DNA of 6,974 bases from Candidatus Aenigmatarchaeota archaeon (GTDB lineage: Archaea; Aenigmatarchaeota; Aenigmatarchaeia; QMZP01), in NCBI GenBank assembly GCA_020343575.1, contig CP070801.1:676075-683048 (forward strand), read 5' to 3'. Under the pieces are notes generated by a model that did no database searches, was not told the origin of the DNA, and saw only the letters and a program-made list of their open reading frames with translations. Position 1 is the stretch's first letter; each line of letters starts with the position of its first letter. Below, one piece after another: positions 1-4,132 of this stretch. Both the position numbers and the translations under genes were made by a program.

Positions 1-2
1 AA

Positions 3-38
3 TACATTCATTTGGAAATGGTGGTTAAGAGAGAGTGA
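3..38 (+). CDS. possible 3' tail of an upstream gene (partial)
   Basis: The third reading frame is open from the left edge and ends in TGA at 36-38, five bases before the next start, which is the spacing used throughout this cluster. Only about eleven codons are visible, ending Lys-Arg-Glu, so no function can be given. The first frame is also open from the edge and runs into the gene at 43, so a longer version of that gene is an alternative. Confidence 0.3.
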   Translation, partial: YIHLEMVVKRE

Positions 39-42
39 TAAA

Positions 43-192
43 ATGAAACAAGATCAGATCCTGGTAAAGGTCAGAAGCGGTCACAGGTTTAGCGTGCCTA
101 AGGAGTACAGAGACAGGGTGCCGGAAGGCTCCTGGGTTATAATAGTGCCACTGTCCGAGTGTACCTTCAAGAAGGCGAGTGAGTTGATATGA
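43..192 (+). CDS. small AbrB/SpoVT-like protein (49 aa)
   Basis: A 49-residue protein. From about residue 11 it reads Ser-Gly-His-Arg-Phe-Ser-Val-Pro-Lys-Glu-Tyr, then Pro-Glu-Gly-Ser-Trp-Val-Ile-Ile-Val-Pro-Leu. This follows the order of the swapped-hairpin AbrB/SpoVT/MazE fold (beta strand, I/V-P-K/R-E/x, short helix, xxGD-like turn, beta strand). Known members are dimeric DNA-binding regulators or antitoxin N-termini; that this is a DNA-binding regulator is inference from short similarity. It would be a bare domain without a C-terminal effector-binding arm. GTGAT immediately upstream fits a ribosome site for the ATG at 43. The frame has no stop back to the window edge, so a longer N-terminus cannot be excluded. 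It overlaps the next gene by ATGA. Confidence 0.6.
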   Translation: MKQDQILVKVRSGHRFSVPKEYRDRVPEGSWVIIVPLSECTFKKASELI

Positions 193-323
193 GATGGGTT
201 AATCTTGGAATATGTGATGTAGAAGGTTGTAAAGAAACTGCAGTATGGTTTACTATATGTAATGATGATGTTGACGCTCAGGTTTGTAACAAACATTTCC
301 CACCAGAGGTGAGTATAAAATGA
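189..323 (+). CDS. small CX4C...CX2H zinc-finger protein (44 aa)
   Basis: A 44-residue protein too short for ordinary ORF calling. It has Cys9 and Cys14 (Cys-Asp-Val-Glu-Gly-Cys), then Cys33-x-x-His36, plus Cys24 between the pairs. This CX4C...CX2H arrangement suggests a single treble-clef-like zinc site. The same arrangement recurs in the gene at 4675, including the hydrophobic residue before the second pair and an Ala shortly after the first pair, so the two are probably distant paralogues. It overlaps its neighbours at both ends by ATGA, and its tail carries GAGGTGA, the ribosome site of the next gene. Codon use is more AT-rich than in the flanking genes. Function unknown; nucleic-acid or protein binding is the usual role of such mini-fingers. 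Confidence 0.6.
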   Translation: MRWVNLGICDVEGCKETAVWFTICNDDVDAQVCNKHFPPEVSIK

Positions 324-439
324 ACGATCTTGACTTCCAGGTGATTCAGGATGAGGATGAGCATGACAGGGTAAGGTTCGGAGGTATTATATTGAGCCTG
401 TACCTTGCTCTGCATGTTGTGTTGATAATGGGGGTGTAG
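320..439 (+). CDS. single-pass membrane mini-protein (39 aa)
   Basis: A 39-residue protein with an acidic N-terminal part (Asp-Glu-Asp-Glu around residues 11-14), then Arg-Val-Arg at 18-20, then an uninterrupted hydrophobic stretch from about residue 21 to the C-terminus that fits one membrane helix. The start is supported by GAGGTGA seven bases upstream and by the ATGA overlap with the zinc-finger gene. The next gene, also a membrane protein, begins two bases after the stop, so the two may act as a pair. No family recognised. Confidence 0.55.
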   Translation: MNDLDFQVIQDEDEHDRVRFGGIILSLYLALHVVLIMGV

Positions 440-441
440 TT

Positions 442-621
442 ATGAAGAAACTATTAGCGGTGTTGCTCATTGGTTTCGGGGCAATCGTGGTTGTGACATC
501 AGAGCATCTGGGAGTGGAGTTTGTAGGCCTTCTCTCGGTTGCGATAGGATCTGTGATAGCAAGCATAGCGACAGAGAAGAAAACCGAAGAGGAATACCCT
601 AAAGATGTGGGTGTCGGATAA
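442..621 (+). CDS. two-helix membrane mini-protein (59 aa)
   Basis: A 59-residue protein. Met-Lys-Lys is followed by a hydrophobic helix at about residues 4-18, a short polar turn with Ser-Glu-His, a second hydrophobic stretch at about 26-42, and a charged Lys/Glu-rich tail. The small size and hairpin arrangement resemble viral membrane mini-proteins or holin-like proteins, but nothing specific identifies it as a holin. Its TAA shares one base with the next start codon (TAATG). Function unknown. Confidence 0.6.
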   Translation: MKKLLAVLLIGFGAIVVVTSEHLGVEFVGLLSVAIGSVIASIATEKKTEEEYPKDVGVG

Positions 622-734
622 TGTGCCTAGTGATACAGATTGAACCAGGGAAGATCAGGCTGGCAGGAATGGCTACAGCAGAAGAGATAAGGAAGCACGG
701 CATGATCGAGGCAAGCAAAAGACATAAGGAGTGA
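621..734 (+). CDS. hypothetical 37-aa peptide
   Basis: This ORF starts in a TAATG junction with the preceding gene and ends four bases before the next start. Its last codons and stop contain AAGGAGTGAT, an almost perfect ribosome site for the gene at 739. The peptide has a short hydrophobic start (Cys-Leu-Val-Ile-Gln-Ile) and a basic tail (Lys-Arg-His-Lys-Glu). No domain is recognised. It fills what would otherwise be an unusual gap in a gap-free operon, which is the main argument for it being translated. Confidence 0.45.
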   Translation: MCLVIQIEPGKIRLAGMATAEEIRKHGMIEASKRHKE

Positions 735-738
735 TTAG

Positions 739-1083
739 ATGACAGGAACAGTTGATGACTACTACCCATCTGATTGGCTGAAAAGCGAGGACATAAGGGA
801 AAACACAGAGTTGACCGTGACCAAAGTGGAACCTAAGAAGGTAGGAGAAGATACCAGGCTCGTTATGAGCTTCGAGGAGATAGATAAGAGCCTAGTATTG
901 AACAAGACAAACGCTAACCGTATGGTTGAGATTACAGGAACAAAGAGTTACAGTGAGTGGTCTGGTGAGGTCGTAACCCTATATACAATACTCACGACCT
1001 ACAAGAAGGAAGAAGTCAAGGCCATAAGGATAAAGGTAGAGGACAAGAAAGAAACTGAAGAAGAGAAAGACGAAGATGAGTGA
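739..1083 (+). CDS. phage-type conserved protein, candidate ssDNA-binding protein
   Basis: A 114-residue protein with the order typical of a family common in phages and proviruses: a Trp-Leu-Lys-Ser-Glu-Asp-Ile start (13-19), beta-rich strands, the core Leu-Val-Leu-Asn-Lys-Thr-Asn-Ala-Asn (52-60), an aromatic Trp-Ser-Gly segment (74-76) followed by Val-Thr-Leu-Tyr, and a final Lys-Ala-Ile-Arg-Ile-Lys strand (93-98). The last 15 residues are almost entirely Glu, Asp and Lys, an acidic tail like those by which single-strand binding proteins recruit partners. Family resemblance is from memory; the ssDNA-binding role is inference. AAGGAGTGAT three bases upstream fixes the start. It is the best marker in the left half that this is viral or proviral DNA. 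Confidence 0.75.
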   Translation: MTGTVDDYYPSDWLKSEDIRENTELTVTKVEPKKVGEDTRLVMSFEEIDKSLVLNKTNANRMVEITGTKSYSEWSGEVVTLYTILTTYKKEEVKAIRIKVEDKKETEEEKDEDE

Positions 1084-1249
1084 AATGCCTAGAAAAACAA
1101 AACCAAGGACGGAATATTACAGGATATGCTCATGTGGCGAAAAGTTAAGCACAAAATCTAGGAGAGCTATCAGGGGCCACAGAAAAAGGGGACACAAAAT
1201 TCCATTAAGGCATTACACATATCCCACAGGAAACATAGTGCGGAGATGA
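1076..1249 (+). CDS. basic CxC/HX4H zinc-finger protein (57 aa)
   Basis: A 57-residue, strongly basic protein overlapping the acidic tail of the preceding gene by eight bases. Cys18-Ser-Cys20-Gly is followed by a basic helix (Ser-Arg-Arg-Ala-Ile-Arg-Gly) and His35 and His40, giving a plausible four-ligand zinc site of the CxC-X14-HX4H kind. The high Arg/Lys content suggests nucleic-acid binding (inference). The stop overlaps the next ATG as ATGA. No strong ribosome site is seen, so translation is probably coupled to the gene at 739. Confidence 0.6.
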   Translation: MSEMPRKTKPRTEYYRICSCGEKLSTKSRRAIRGHRKRGHKIPLRHYTYPTGNIVRR

Positions 1250-1311
1250 AAGCTGACGGAAGGATGAAGGTTCAAAGTCGATGGCAAATTTCAAAACGCT
1301 ACCTAAGGTAA
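1246..1311 (+). CDS. possible 21-aa peptide or broken 5' end
   Basis: This ORF starts in an ATGA overlap with the preceding gene and codes for 21 residues before TAA at 1309-1311. It is in the same reading frame as the gene at 1324, with this TAA between them. It may be a real short peptide like those farther downstream, or the front of a gene split from the 1324 ORF by a nonsense change. A second short frame (1281-1331, 16 codons, preceded by GGAAGGATGAAGG) also bridges to 1324. Confidence 0.3.
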   Translation: MKADGRMKVQSRWQISKRYLR

Positions 1312-1323
1312 GTAACTTCAGAC

Positions 1324-1533
1324 ATGTATAAACTGATCCGCATTGTGCCTGAGATTATGGAGAGTTTGGAGAGCAAGCTGAGGAACCACTGCGATAGGTG
1401 CGATGTCGATAGGTGGTGGCTTGATGATGATTACAGGAAGAAGTTCATAAACGAAACTAAAAATATTATAATGGGGCATAAAGCTAAAGAGGTGAAGTAT
1501 GAGCGACCTGAAGAAGATACAGGAGATACTTGA
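1324..1533 (+). CDS. hypothetical protein, possibly 5'-truncated (69 aa)
   Basis: A 69-residue ORF with a leading amphipathic helix, a Cys23-x-x-Cys26 pair preceded by His22, and an Asp/Glu/Lys-rich remainder. No family recognised. The first ATG has only a distant AAGGT upstream, weaker than the ribosome sites elsewhere in the cluster, and the 3' end overlaps the next gene by 35 bases, far more than the usual 4. Both facts suggest this reading frame is disturbed: the intact gene may have begun at 1246 or 1281 with a frame change, or the true end may be earlier. The codon pattern (AGG, GAT, AAG) is coding-like. Confidence 0.45.
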   Translation: MYKLIRIVPEIMESLESKLRNHCDRCDVDRWWLDDDYRKKFINETKNIIMGHKAKEVKYERPEEDTGDT

Positions 1534-1681
1534 CGATCCTGAGGCATTGAAGAGGTTAGAAGTCACAGGTGAGTGGCAAGAGGATATAGAGGAGATTTAC
1601 CAGAGGCTTTACGGTGACGGTGACGCTGGTTTGGACACAGATGTTTACAACTGGAAAAAAGTATTGAGGAGGCCAAAATGA
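1499..1681 (+). CDS. hypothetical acidic protein (60 aa)
   Basis: A 60-residue protein. An acidic helical N-terminal half (Lys-Lys-Ile-Gln-Glu-Ile-Leu-Asp-Asp-Pro-Glu-Ala) is followed by Trp-Gln-Glu-Asp-Ile-Glu-Glu-Ile-Tyr, a Gly-Asp-rich loop at about 38-46, and a basic end (Lys-Lys-Val-Leu-Arg-Arg-Pro-Lys). GAGGTGA just upstream supports the start at 1499 rather than an internal one. The tail codons contain GAGGAGG, which serves the following gene, joined by an ATGA overlap. No family recognised. Confidence 0.6.
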   Translation: MSDLKKIQEILDDPEALKRLEVTGEWQEDIEEIYQRLYGDGDAGLDTDVYNWKKVLRRPK

Positions 1682-2130
1682 ACCAAAAGCAATCGTCACG
1701 AAGTGGCGAGAAGTCTGCAGAGCAGACCAGAATAATCGAGAAGGTTAAGAAGTTTATCAAGGATAAATACGACTTTTATTTTGATGGATGTAATTACATT
1801 ATTGATAAAGAGGTTTTTGATGATATATTTTTACATACAATAAAACTCTGCAACGAAGCCCTCAAGAAGGAGATTGAAGCCCTGAAAGCACAAATTGAAT
1901 CTGTTAAATATGGTAAAGGTTGGGCTATTCATAGGAACGAAAGAGCCATGAATGAACGCATAGACAAGTTCGTTAAGGACATGAGAAAGTTGTTTCAAAA
2001 GCGGCAGTCTGATGGTATGGTAAGTCATAATGAAACTGTTGGGCGAATGTTTGTGTTAAACTTAATTGAGAAAGAGTTTGTCCTAAAGTCCAAGAATATG
2101 GACAAATCCCTTCAAGGAGGCTCGGAATGA
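1678..2130 (+). CDS. coiled-coil protein, paralogue family member A (150 aa)
   Basis: A 150-residue Lys/Glu-rich protein. Recognisable blocks are Ile-Ile-Glu-Lys-Val (19-23), Thr-Ile-Lys-Leu-Cys-Asn-Glu (54-60) leading into a heptad-like helix (about 54-75), and Ala-Met-Asn-Glu-Arg-Ile-Asp-Lys-Phe (90-98). The same blocks, in the same order and at the DNA level identical over 15, 23 and 17 bases, occur in the gene at 3165; the last block also occurs in the gene at 2908. The three are therefore paralogues. No enzyme motif is present; a scaffold or oligomerising role is only a guess. The strong GAGGAGG site and ATGA overlap support the start. AAGGAGG near the 3' end is the ribosome site of the dehydrogenase-like gene. 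Base composition is clearly more AT-rich than in that neighbour. Confidence 0.75.
   Translation: MNQKQSSRSGEKSAEQTRIIEKVKKFIKDKYDFYFDGCNYIIDKEVFDDIFLHTIKLCNEALKKEIEALKAQIESVKYGKGWAIHRNERAMNERIDKFVKDMRKLFQKRQSDGMVSHNETVGRMFVLNLIEKEFVLKSKNMDKSLQGGSE
1731..1745 (+). repeat. 15-base repeat shared by paralogue genes A and C (copy 1)
   Basis: AATAATCGAGAAGGT, identical to 3182-3196. It codes for the Ile-Ile-Glu-Lys-Val block in both genes. Confidence 0.75.
1835..1857 (+). repeat. 23-base repeat shared by paralogue genes A and C (copy 1)
   Basis: Identical over all 23 bases to 3238-3260, in the same reading frame (Thr-Ile-Lys-Leu-Cys-Asn-Glu). The flanking sequence has diverged sharply, which suggests recombination or gene conversion over a short tract. 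Confidence 0.8.
1948..1964 (+). repeat. 17-base repeat shared by paralogue genes A and C (copy 1)
   Basis: ATGAATGAACGCATAGA, identical to 3579-3595, coding Met-Asn-Glu-Arg-Ile in both. The gene at 2908 has a diverged version of the same block. Confidence 0.75.
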
Positions 2131-2633
2131 AAGTCCAGGTGATAGGTATGGGAAAGGTTGGAGGTGCTATAGCCTTCGGAATGCTAATAACCAGGGGTGG
2201 GTACAATATCCATATACATGACAGCAGCCCGAAAATCCTTGAAGCAGAATACCAGGATCTAAGGAGGGCTGTTAAGATAAACGCACTATGCGAAGACCTT
2301 AACAAGCTTATCAAATGCGGGGACATTCAGCCTAAGGCTGACATCCATATAATCTGTGCTGGGGAAAGAAGGGCTCTGGGTGAAACTGACAATCATCTCT
2401 TCAAGAGGAACTACAAGACGGTTAATATGATATGCCAGAGGATAAAGTCAGGCCTGATAATAATGGTAACAAATCCTGCAAGGGATCTGGCAAGGATGTG
2501 CTACAGGAATAGCGGAGTCAAGGTAGTCCCTGCTGGCGAAAGGTGCGACAGGATATGTAACGGTGAGGAGATAATGAAAGGCAAGGGCTATACCAATTGG
2601 GGGATAGCTGCAGAGGTATTAGAGATGATATGA
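2127..2633 (+). CDS. internally shortened lactate/malate dehydrogenase-like protein
   Basis: A 168-residue protein, about half the usual 300-330 of the LDH/MDH family. The Rossmann domain is nearly complete: Gly7-x-Gly9-x-Val-Gly12-Gly13-Ala-x-Ala-Phe, Asp32 at the end of strand 2 (preference for NAD over NADP), Cys-Ala-Gly79 followed by Arg81-Arg82 and Gly85-x-Thr87 at the mobile loop, Asn95, and Val-Thr-Asn116-Pro. The loop's second substrate Arg (LDH Arg109) appears to be Asp88. After Asn-Ser-Gly130, a segment Gly137...Asp141 may match the catalytic Asp168, but the chain then jumps to Glu-Glu-Ile-Met-Lys-Gly-Lys-Gly-Tyr-Thr156-x-Trp-Gly-Ile-Ala, which is the late KGxT helix. The roughly 70 residues between, including Arg171 and catalytic His195, are absent. 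NAD binding is plausible; classical dehydrogenase catalysis is unlikely. AAGGAGG and an ATGA overlap fix the start. Confidence 0.85.
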   Translation: MKVQVIGMGKVGGAIAFGMLITRGGYNIHIHDSSPKILEAEYQDLRRAVKINALCEDLNKLIKCGDIQPKADIHIICAGERRALGETDNHLFKRNYKTVNMICQRIKSGLIIMVTNPARDLARMCYRNSGVKVVPAGERCDRICNGEEIMKGKGYTNWGIAAEVLEMI

Positions 2634-2798
2634 ATGAGGAGATGCTGCACGGTAGATAACAGCAACATCATGGGTATAAACACCCGATACAAGAAGGTAT
2701 ACAAGTGCAGGACATGCGGAGGCCTTTGGGTAAGTGAGATATATGTCAGGACAGAGAAGTTCGGTGATCTTGTGGTTAACAGGGAGGTAATGGTATGA
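2634..2798 (+). CDS. zinc-ribbon protein (54 aa)
   Basis: The start abuts the stop of the dehydrogenase-like gene with no gap. Cys4-Cys5 and Cys25-Arg-Thr-Cys28-Gly-Gly form a likely zinc ribbon with a basic linker (Arg18-Lys24), followed by Leu-Trp-Val-Ser and beta-strand-like segments. The second knuckle, CRTCGGLWVS, is the usual CxxCG turn. The last codons carry GGGAGGTAAT, a strong site for the following gene, with an ATGA overlap. Function unknown; codon use matches the dehydrogenase-like gene. Confidence 0.65.
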   Translation: MRRCCTVDNSNIMGINTRYKKVYKCRTCGGLWVSEIYVRTEKFGDLVVNREVMV

Positions 2799-2911
2799 CT
2801 GAAGAATGCAACACCTGCTTCATAATCAGGGGGCATGGCTTCAGGGGTGCTTTCTGCAGGGAGTGCCATGAGAAGGCGATAGAGGAACTAAGGAGAAAAG
2901 TGAAAAAATGA
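2795..2911 (+). CDS. four-Cys zinc-ribbon mini-protein (38 aa)
   Basis: A 38-residue protein, mostly one zinc site: Cys5-x-x-Cys8, a 12-residue loop with Arg-Gly-His-Gly-Phe, and Cys21-x-x-Cys24-His25. A short helix follows, ending Arg-Arg-Lys-Val-Lys-Lys. That Val-Lys-Lys tail is coded by the first copy of the repeated GTGAAAAAATGA junction and overlaps the next start. GGGAGGTAAT upstream gives good support for the start. No specific family. Confidence 0.65.
   Translation: MTEECNTCFIIRGHGFRGAFCRECHEKAIEELRRKVKK
2900..2911 (+). repeat. GTGAAAAAATGA junction, copy 1
   Basis: The first of four identical 12-base gene junctions. It codes Val-Lys-Lys-stop for the gene at 2795 and holds the ATG of the next gene. 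Confidence 0.8.
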
Positions 2912-3168
2912 ACGAGCAAGAGAAAAAGATAATGGACAGGATGTACCATGCCATTGATGAGAAAGAGAAAGAGATTGAAGAACTGAAAAAAAATCTTGCG
3001 TTGTATGAATCGTTGTATAAGGTTCATTATAATAGAGATAAAGCCATGACCGAGAAGATTGACAAACTGATTAAACATTATGAATTAATTGTAGAGCCTT
3101 TAAGGTTAGAAGCTTATAATCAGTTGTTAGAAGATTTGAAATCCCTAAAAGGAGACGTGAAAAAATGA
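2908..3168 (+). CDS. coiled-coil protein, paralogue family member B (86 aa)
   Basis: An 86-residue, nearly all-helical protein rich in Lys and Glu. A strong heptad region covers about residues 14-37 (Ile-Asp-Glu-Lys-Glu-Lys-Glu-Ile-Glu-Glu-Leu). Ala46-Met-Thr-Glu-Lys-Ile-Asp-Lys-Leu matches the Met-Asn-Glu-Arg-Ile-Asp block of the genes at 1678 and 3165, and the C-terminus Leu-Lys-Ser-Leu-Lys-Gly-Asp-Val-Lys-Lys matches that of the gene at 3165. It looks like a shortened version lacking the N-terminal Ile-Ile-Glu-Lys-Val and Thr-Ile-Lys-Leu-Cys-Asn-Glu blocks. Start and stop both lie in GTGAAAAAATGA junctions. Function unknown. Confidence 0.7.
   Translation: MNEQEKKIMDRMYHAIDEKEKEIEELKKNLALYESLYKVHYNRDKAMTEKIDKLIKHYELIVEPLRLEAYNQLLEDLKSLKGDVKK
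3139..3168 (+). repeat. 30-base gene-end repeat with GTGAAAAAATGA, copy 2
   Basis: This matches 3672-3701 at 28 of 30 bases, coding the Lys-Ser-Leu-Lys-Gly-(Asp/Glu)-Val-Lys-Lys tail, the GGAG ribosome site and the next ATG. Confidence 0.85.
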
Positions 3169-3701
3169 ATAAGGAAAAGCAAATAATCGAGAAGGTAGCG
3201 GAGAAATGTCCTTGGGTAGATTTAGAATCACTTGAATATACAATAAAACTCTGCAACGAATCCCATAGTGGAATGATTAAAGAAATCAATAAAGGTGTTC
3301 AGGCTATGCAATCGAATTATGAGAGAGTTTGTGTTGAGAATCGAGTCCATAAGAAGGAGATTGAACACCTGCAACATCGTAATGCTGGTCTTGTTAGTAA
3401 ATATAATGAAATAAAAAAGTCAGTAAAATTTATACATGGTAGAACTGCTGGAAAGGGTCGTGGAACTATTGGTAAGGCAAGAGCAATACTACATGAAAAT
3501 AAAGTTAGCAATGAATTAAGAAGAAAGGTTTTCTTATTGAATCAACAACGCCAAGACTTCGAGCAGAGCGAGAAGCAGATGAATGAACGCATAGATGAAT
3601 TTATTGGTAATCTTGAAGCAAACCGGAAAACCCAATATGATGTTTCAATAGCATGGGTGATTAAAGAACTCAAATCCCTCAAAGGAGAAGTGAAAAAATG
3701 A
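3165..3701 (+). CDS. coiled-coil protein, paralogue family member C (178 aa)
   Basis: A 178-residue, Lys/Glu-rich helical protein. It has Ile-Ile-Glu-Lys-Val (7-11), Thr-Ile-Lys-Leu-Cys-Asn-Glu (26-32), long coiled-coil-like helices, a basic Gly/Arg-rich middle (about 90-110, Arg-Thr-Ala-Gly-Lys-Gly-Arg-Gly), Met-Asn-Glu-Arg-Ile-Asp-Glu-Phe (139-146), and the tail Leu-Lys-Ser-Leu-Lys-Gly-Glu-Val-Lys-Lys. The order matches the gene at 1678, with an insertion between the second and third blocks. Its last 30 bases match the end of the gene at 2908 at 28 positions, so at least this end has been duplicated or recombined. GGAG before the ATG in the shared tail gives the next gene's ribosome site. 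Function unknown; the basic middle could bind nucleic acid (inference). Confidence 0.75.
   Translation: MNKEKQIIEKVAEKCPWVDLESLEYTIKLCNESHSGMIKEINKGVQAMQSNYERVCVENRVHKKEIEHLQHRNAGLVSKYNEIKKSVKFIHGRTAGKGRGTIGKARAILHENKVSNELRRKVFLLNQQRQDFEQSEKQMNERIDEFIGNLEANRKTQYDVSIAWVIKELKSLKGEVKK
3182..3196 (+). repeat. 15-base repeat (copy 2)
   Basis: Exact copy of 1731-1745, at the corresponding place near the start of paralogue C. Confidence 0.75.
3238..3260 (+). repeat. 23-base repeat (copy 2)
   Basis: Exact copy of 1835-1857, within paralogue C. Confidence 0.8.
3579..3595 (+). repeat. 17-base repeat (copy 2)
   Basis: Exact copy of 1948-1964, within paralogue C. Confidence 0.75.
3672..3701 (+). repeat. 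30-base gene-end repeat with GTGAAAAAATGA, copy 3
   Basis: Partner of 3139-3168, with mismatches only at 3680 and 3689. It ends gene C and starts the frameshifted micro-gene. Confidence 0.85.
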
Positions 3702-3774
3702 TAATCTGTGGATTGAGGAATTGCGAGATGATAGAGATTCATTTGCTATGAGATTGGAGGAAGTGAAAAAATGA
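3698..3774 (+). pseudogene. frameshifted micro-gene of the Val-Lys-Lys tail family
   Basis: The ATG at 3698 has the same junction and ribosome site as its neighbours, but its frame stops after 17 codons. The frame two bases on, without an ATG of its own at the front, reads Asn-Leu-Trp-Ile-Glu-Glu-Leu-Arg-Asp-Asp-Arg, then Phe-Ala-Met-Arg-Leu-Glu-Glu-Val-Lys-Lys, and stops exactly in the next ATGA overlap. One extra G after the ATG would join start and tail into a clean 25-residue gene ending Glu-Val-Lys-Lys. So this is a recent one-base deletion, an assembly error, or a case of recoding from the 3165 gene. Confidence 0.55.
3763..3774 (+). repeat. GTGAAAAAATGA junction, copy 4
   Basis: Identical to the other three junctions. 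Here the Val-Lys-Lys tail belongs to the out-of-frame micro-gene, and the ATG starts the membrane protein at 3771. Confidence 0.8.
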
Positions 3775-4046
3775 CCAACATAACTTTGAATGTGACAATG
3801 CCGGATATGATAAACATAACTCCCCAGGAGTGTGTATGCAATTGTTCCGCCTATATTGAAACAATGGGGAAGGTGGGGTTTGCAGCCAAGTACATGGCAG
3901 CGCTTACCATAGCTGTCGTGATATACATGGCGTTCACATACAGGAAGAGGCCGAAGTTGTTCAAGCGTTCAATAGAATGGTGCATCTTCCTGCTGATAAT
4001 GAGTTCAATATATCTCTTTGAAACAATATTTTGGGGGTATATATGA
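3771..4046 (+). CDS. two-helix membrane protein with N-glycosylation sequons (91 aa)
   Basis: A 91-residue protein. The first 35 residues are polar and hold four Asn-X-Ser/Thr sequons (Asn3, Asn7, Asn15, Asn24) and Cys21, Cys23, Cys25. Two hydrophobic helices follow at about 36-57 and 68-90, joined by a strongly basic loop (Arg-Lys-Arg-Pro-Lys-Leu-Phe-Lys-Arg, 58-66). By the positive-inside rule the loop is cytoplasmic, so the N-terminus and its sequons would face outside, where archaeal oligosaccharyltransferase acts. There is no cleavable signal. GGAGGAAGTGA before the ATG is a strong ribosome site. The gene overlaps the next small membrane protein by ATGA. A small surface or envelope protein is plausible; no family recognised. 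Confidence 0.7.
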   Translation: MTNITLNVTMPDMINITPQECVCNCSAYIETMGKVGFAAKYMAALTIAVVIYMAFTYRKRPKLFKRSIEWCIFLLIMSSIYLFETIFWGYI

Positions 4047-4132
4047 AAGATATTCGCTTTGCATGTGGGTTATCAGCAGTATTCGGATACATAATTGGTT
4101 GTGCAGTTATGTGGTTATATTTGGGTGGTTAG
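4043..4132 (+). CDS. single-pass membrane mini-protein (29 aa)
   Basis: A 29-residue protein: Met-Lys-Asp-Ile-Arg, then one hydrophobic, Gly-containing helix to the C-terminus with Cys8 and Cys20. It starts in an ATGA overlap with the two-helix membrane protein and its TAG directly abuts the next ATG, so it fills the junction exactly. It may be a partner of the preceding membrane protein. The very small size keeps confidence moderate. Confidence 0.5.
   Translation: MKDIRFACGLSAVFGYIIGCAVMWLYLGG

Noticed and set aside
1324..1533. Met-Gly-His-Lys motif resembling the end of an archaeal integrase
   Set aside because: There is no HxxR box before it and no suitable Tyr context after it; the resemblance is limited to a few residues.
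1973..2326. Long open frame on the - strand (117 codons)
   Set aside because: It lies antisense to the ends of two well-supported + strand genes, has no ribosome site, and its Leu/Ser/Pro-rich composition is that of a shadow frame.
2630..2662. Nine-codon ORF starting in the ATGA at the end of the dehydrogenase-like gene
   Set aside because: The ATG four bases later opens a 54-residue zinc-ribbon frame with clear metal ligands, which is the better reading.
2776..3078. Leu/Phe-rich - strand frame that looks like a membrane protein
   Set aside because: The hydrophobicity is produced by reading antisense to Lys/Glu-rich coiled-coil codons; no start signals.
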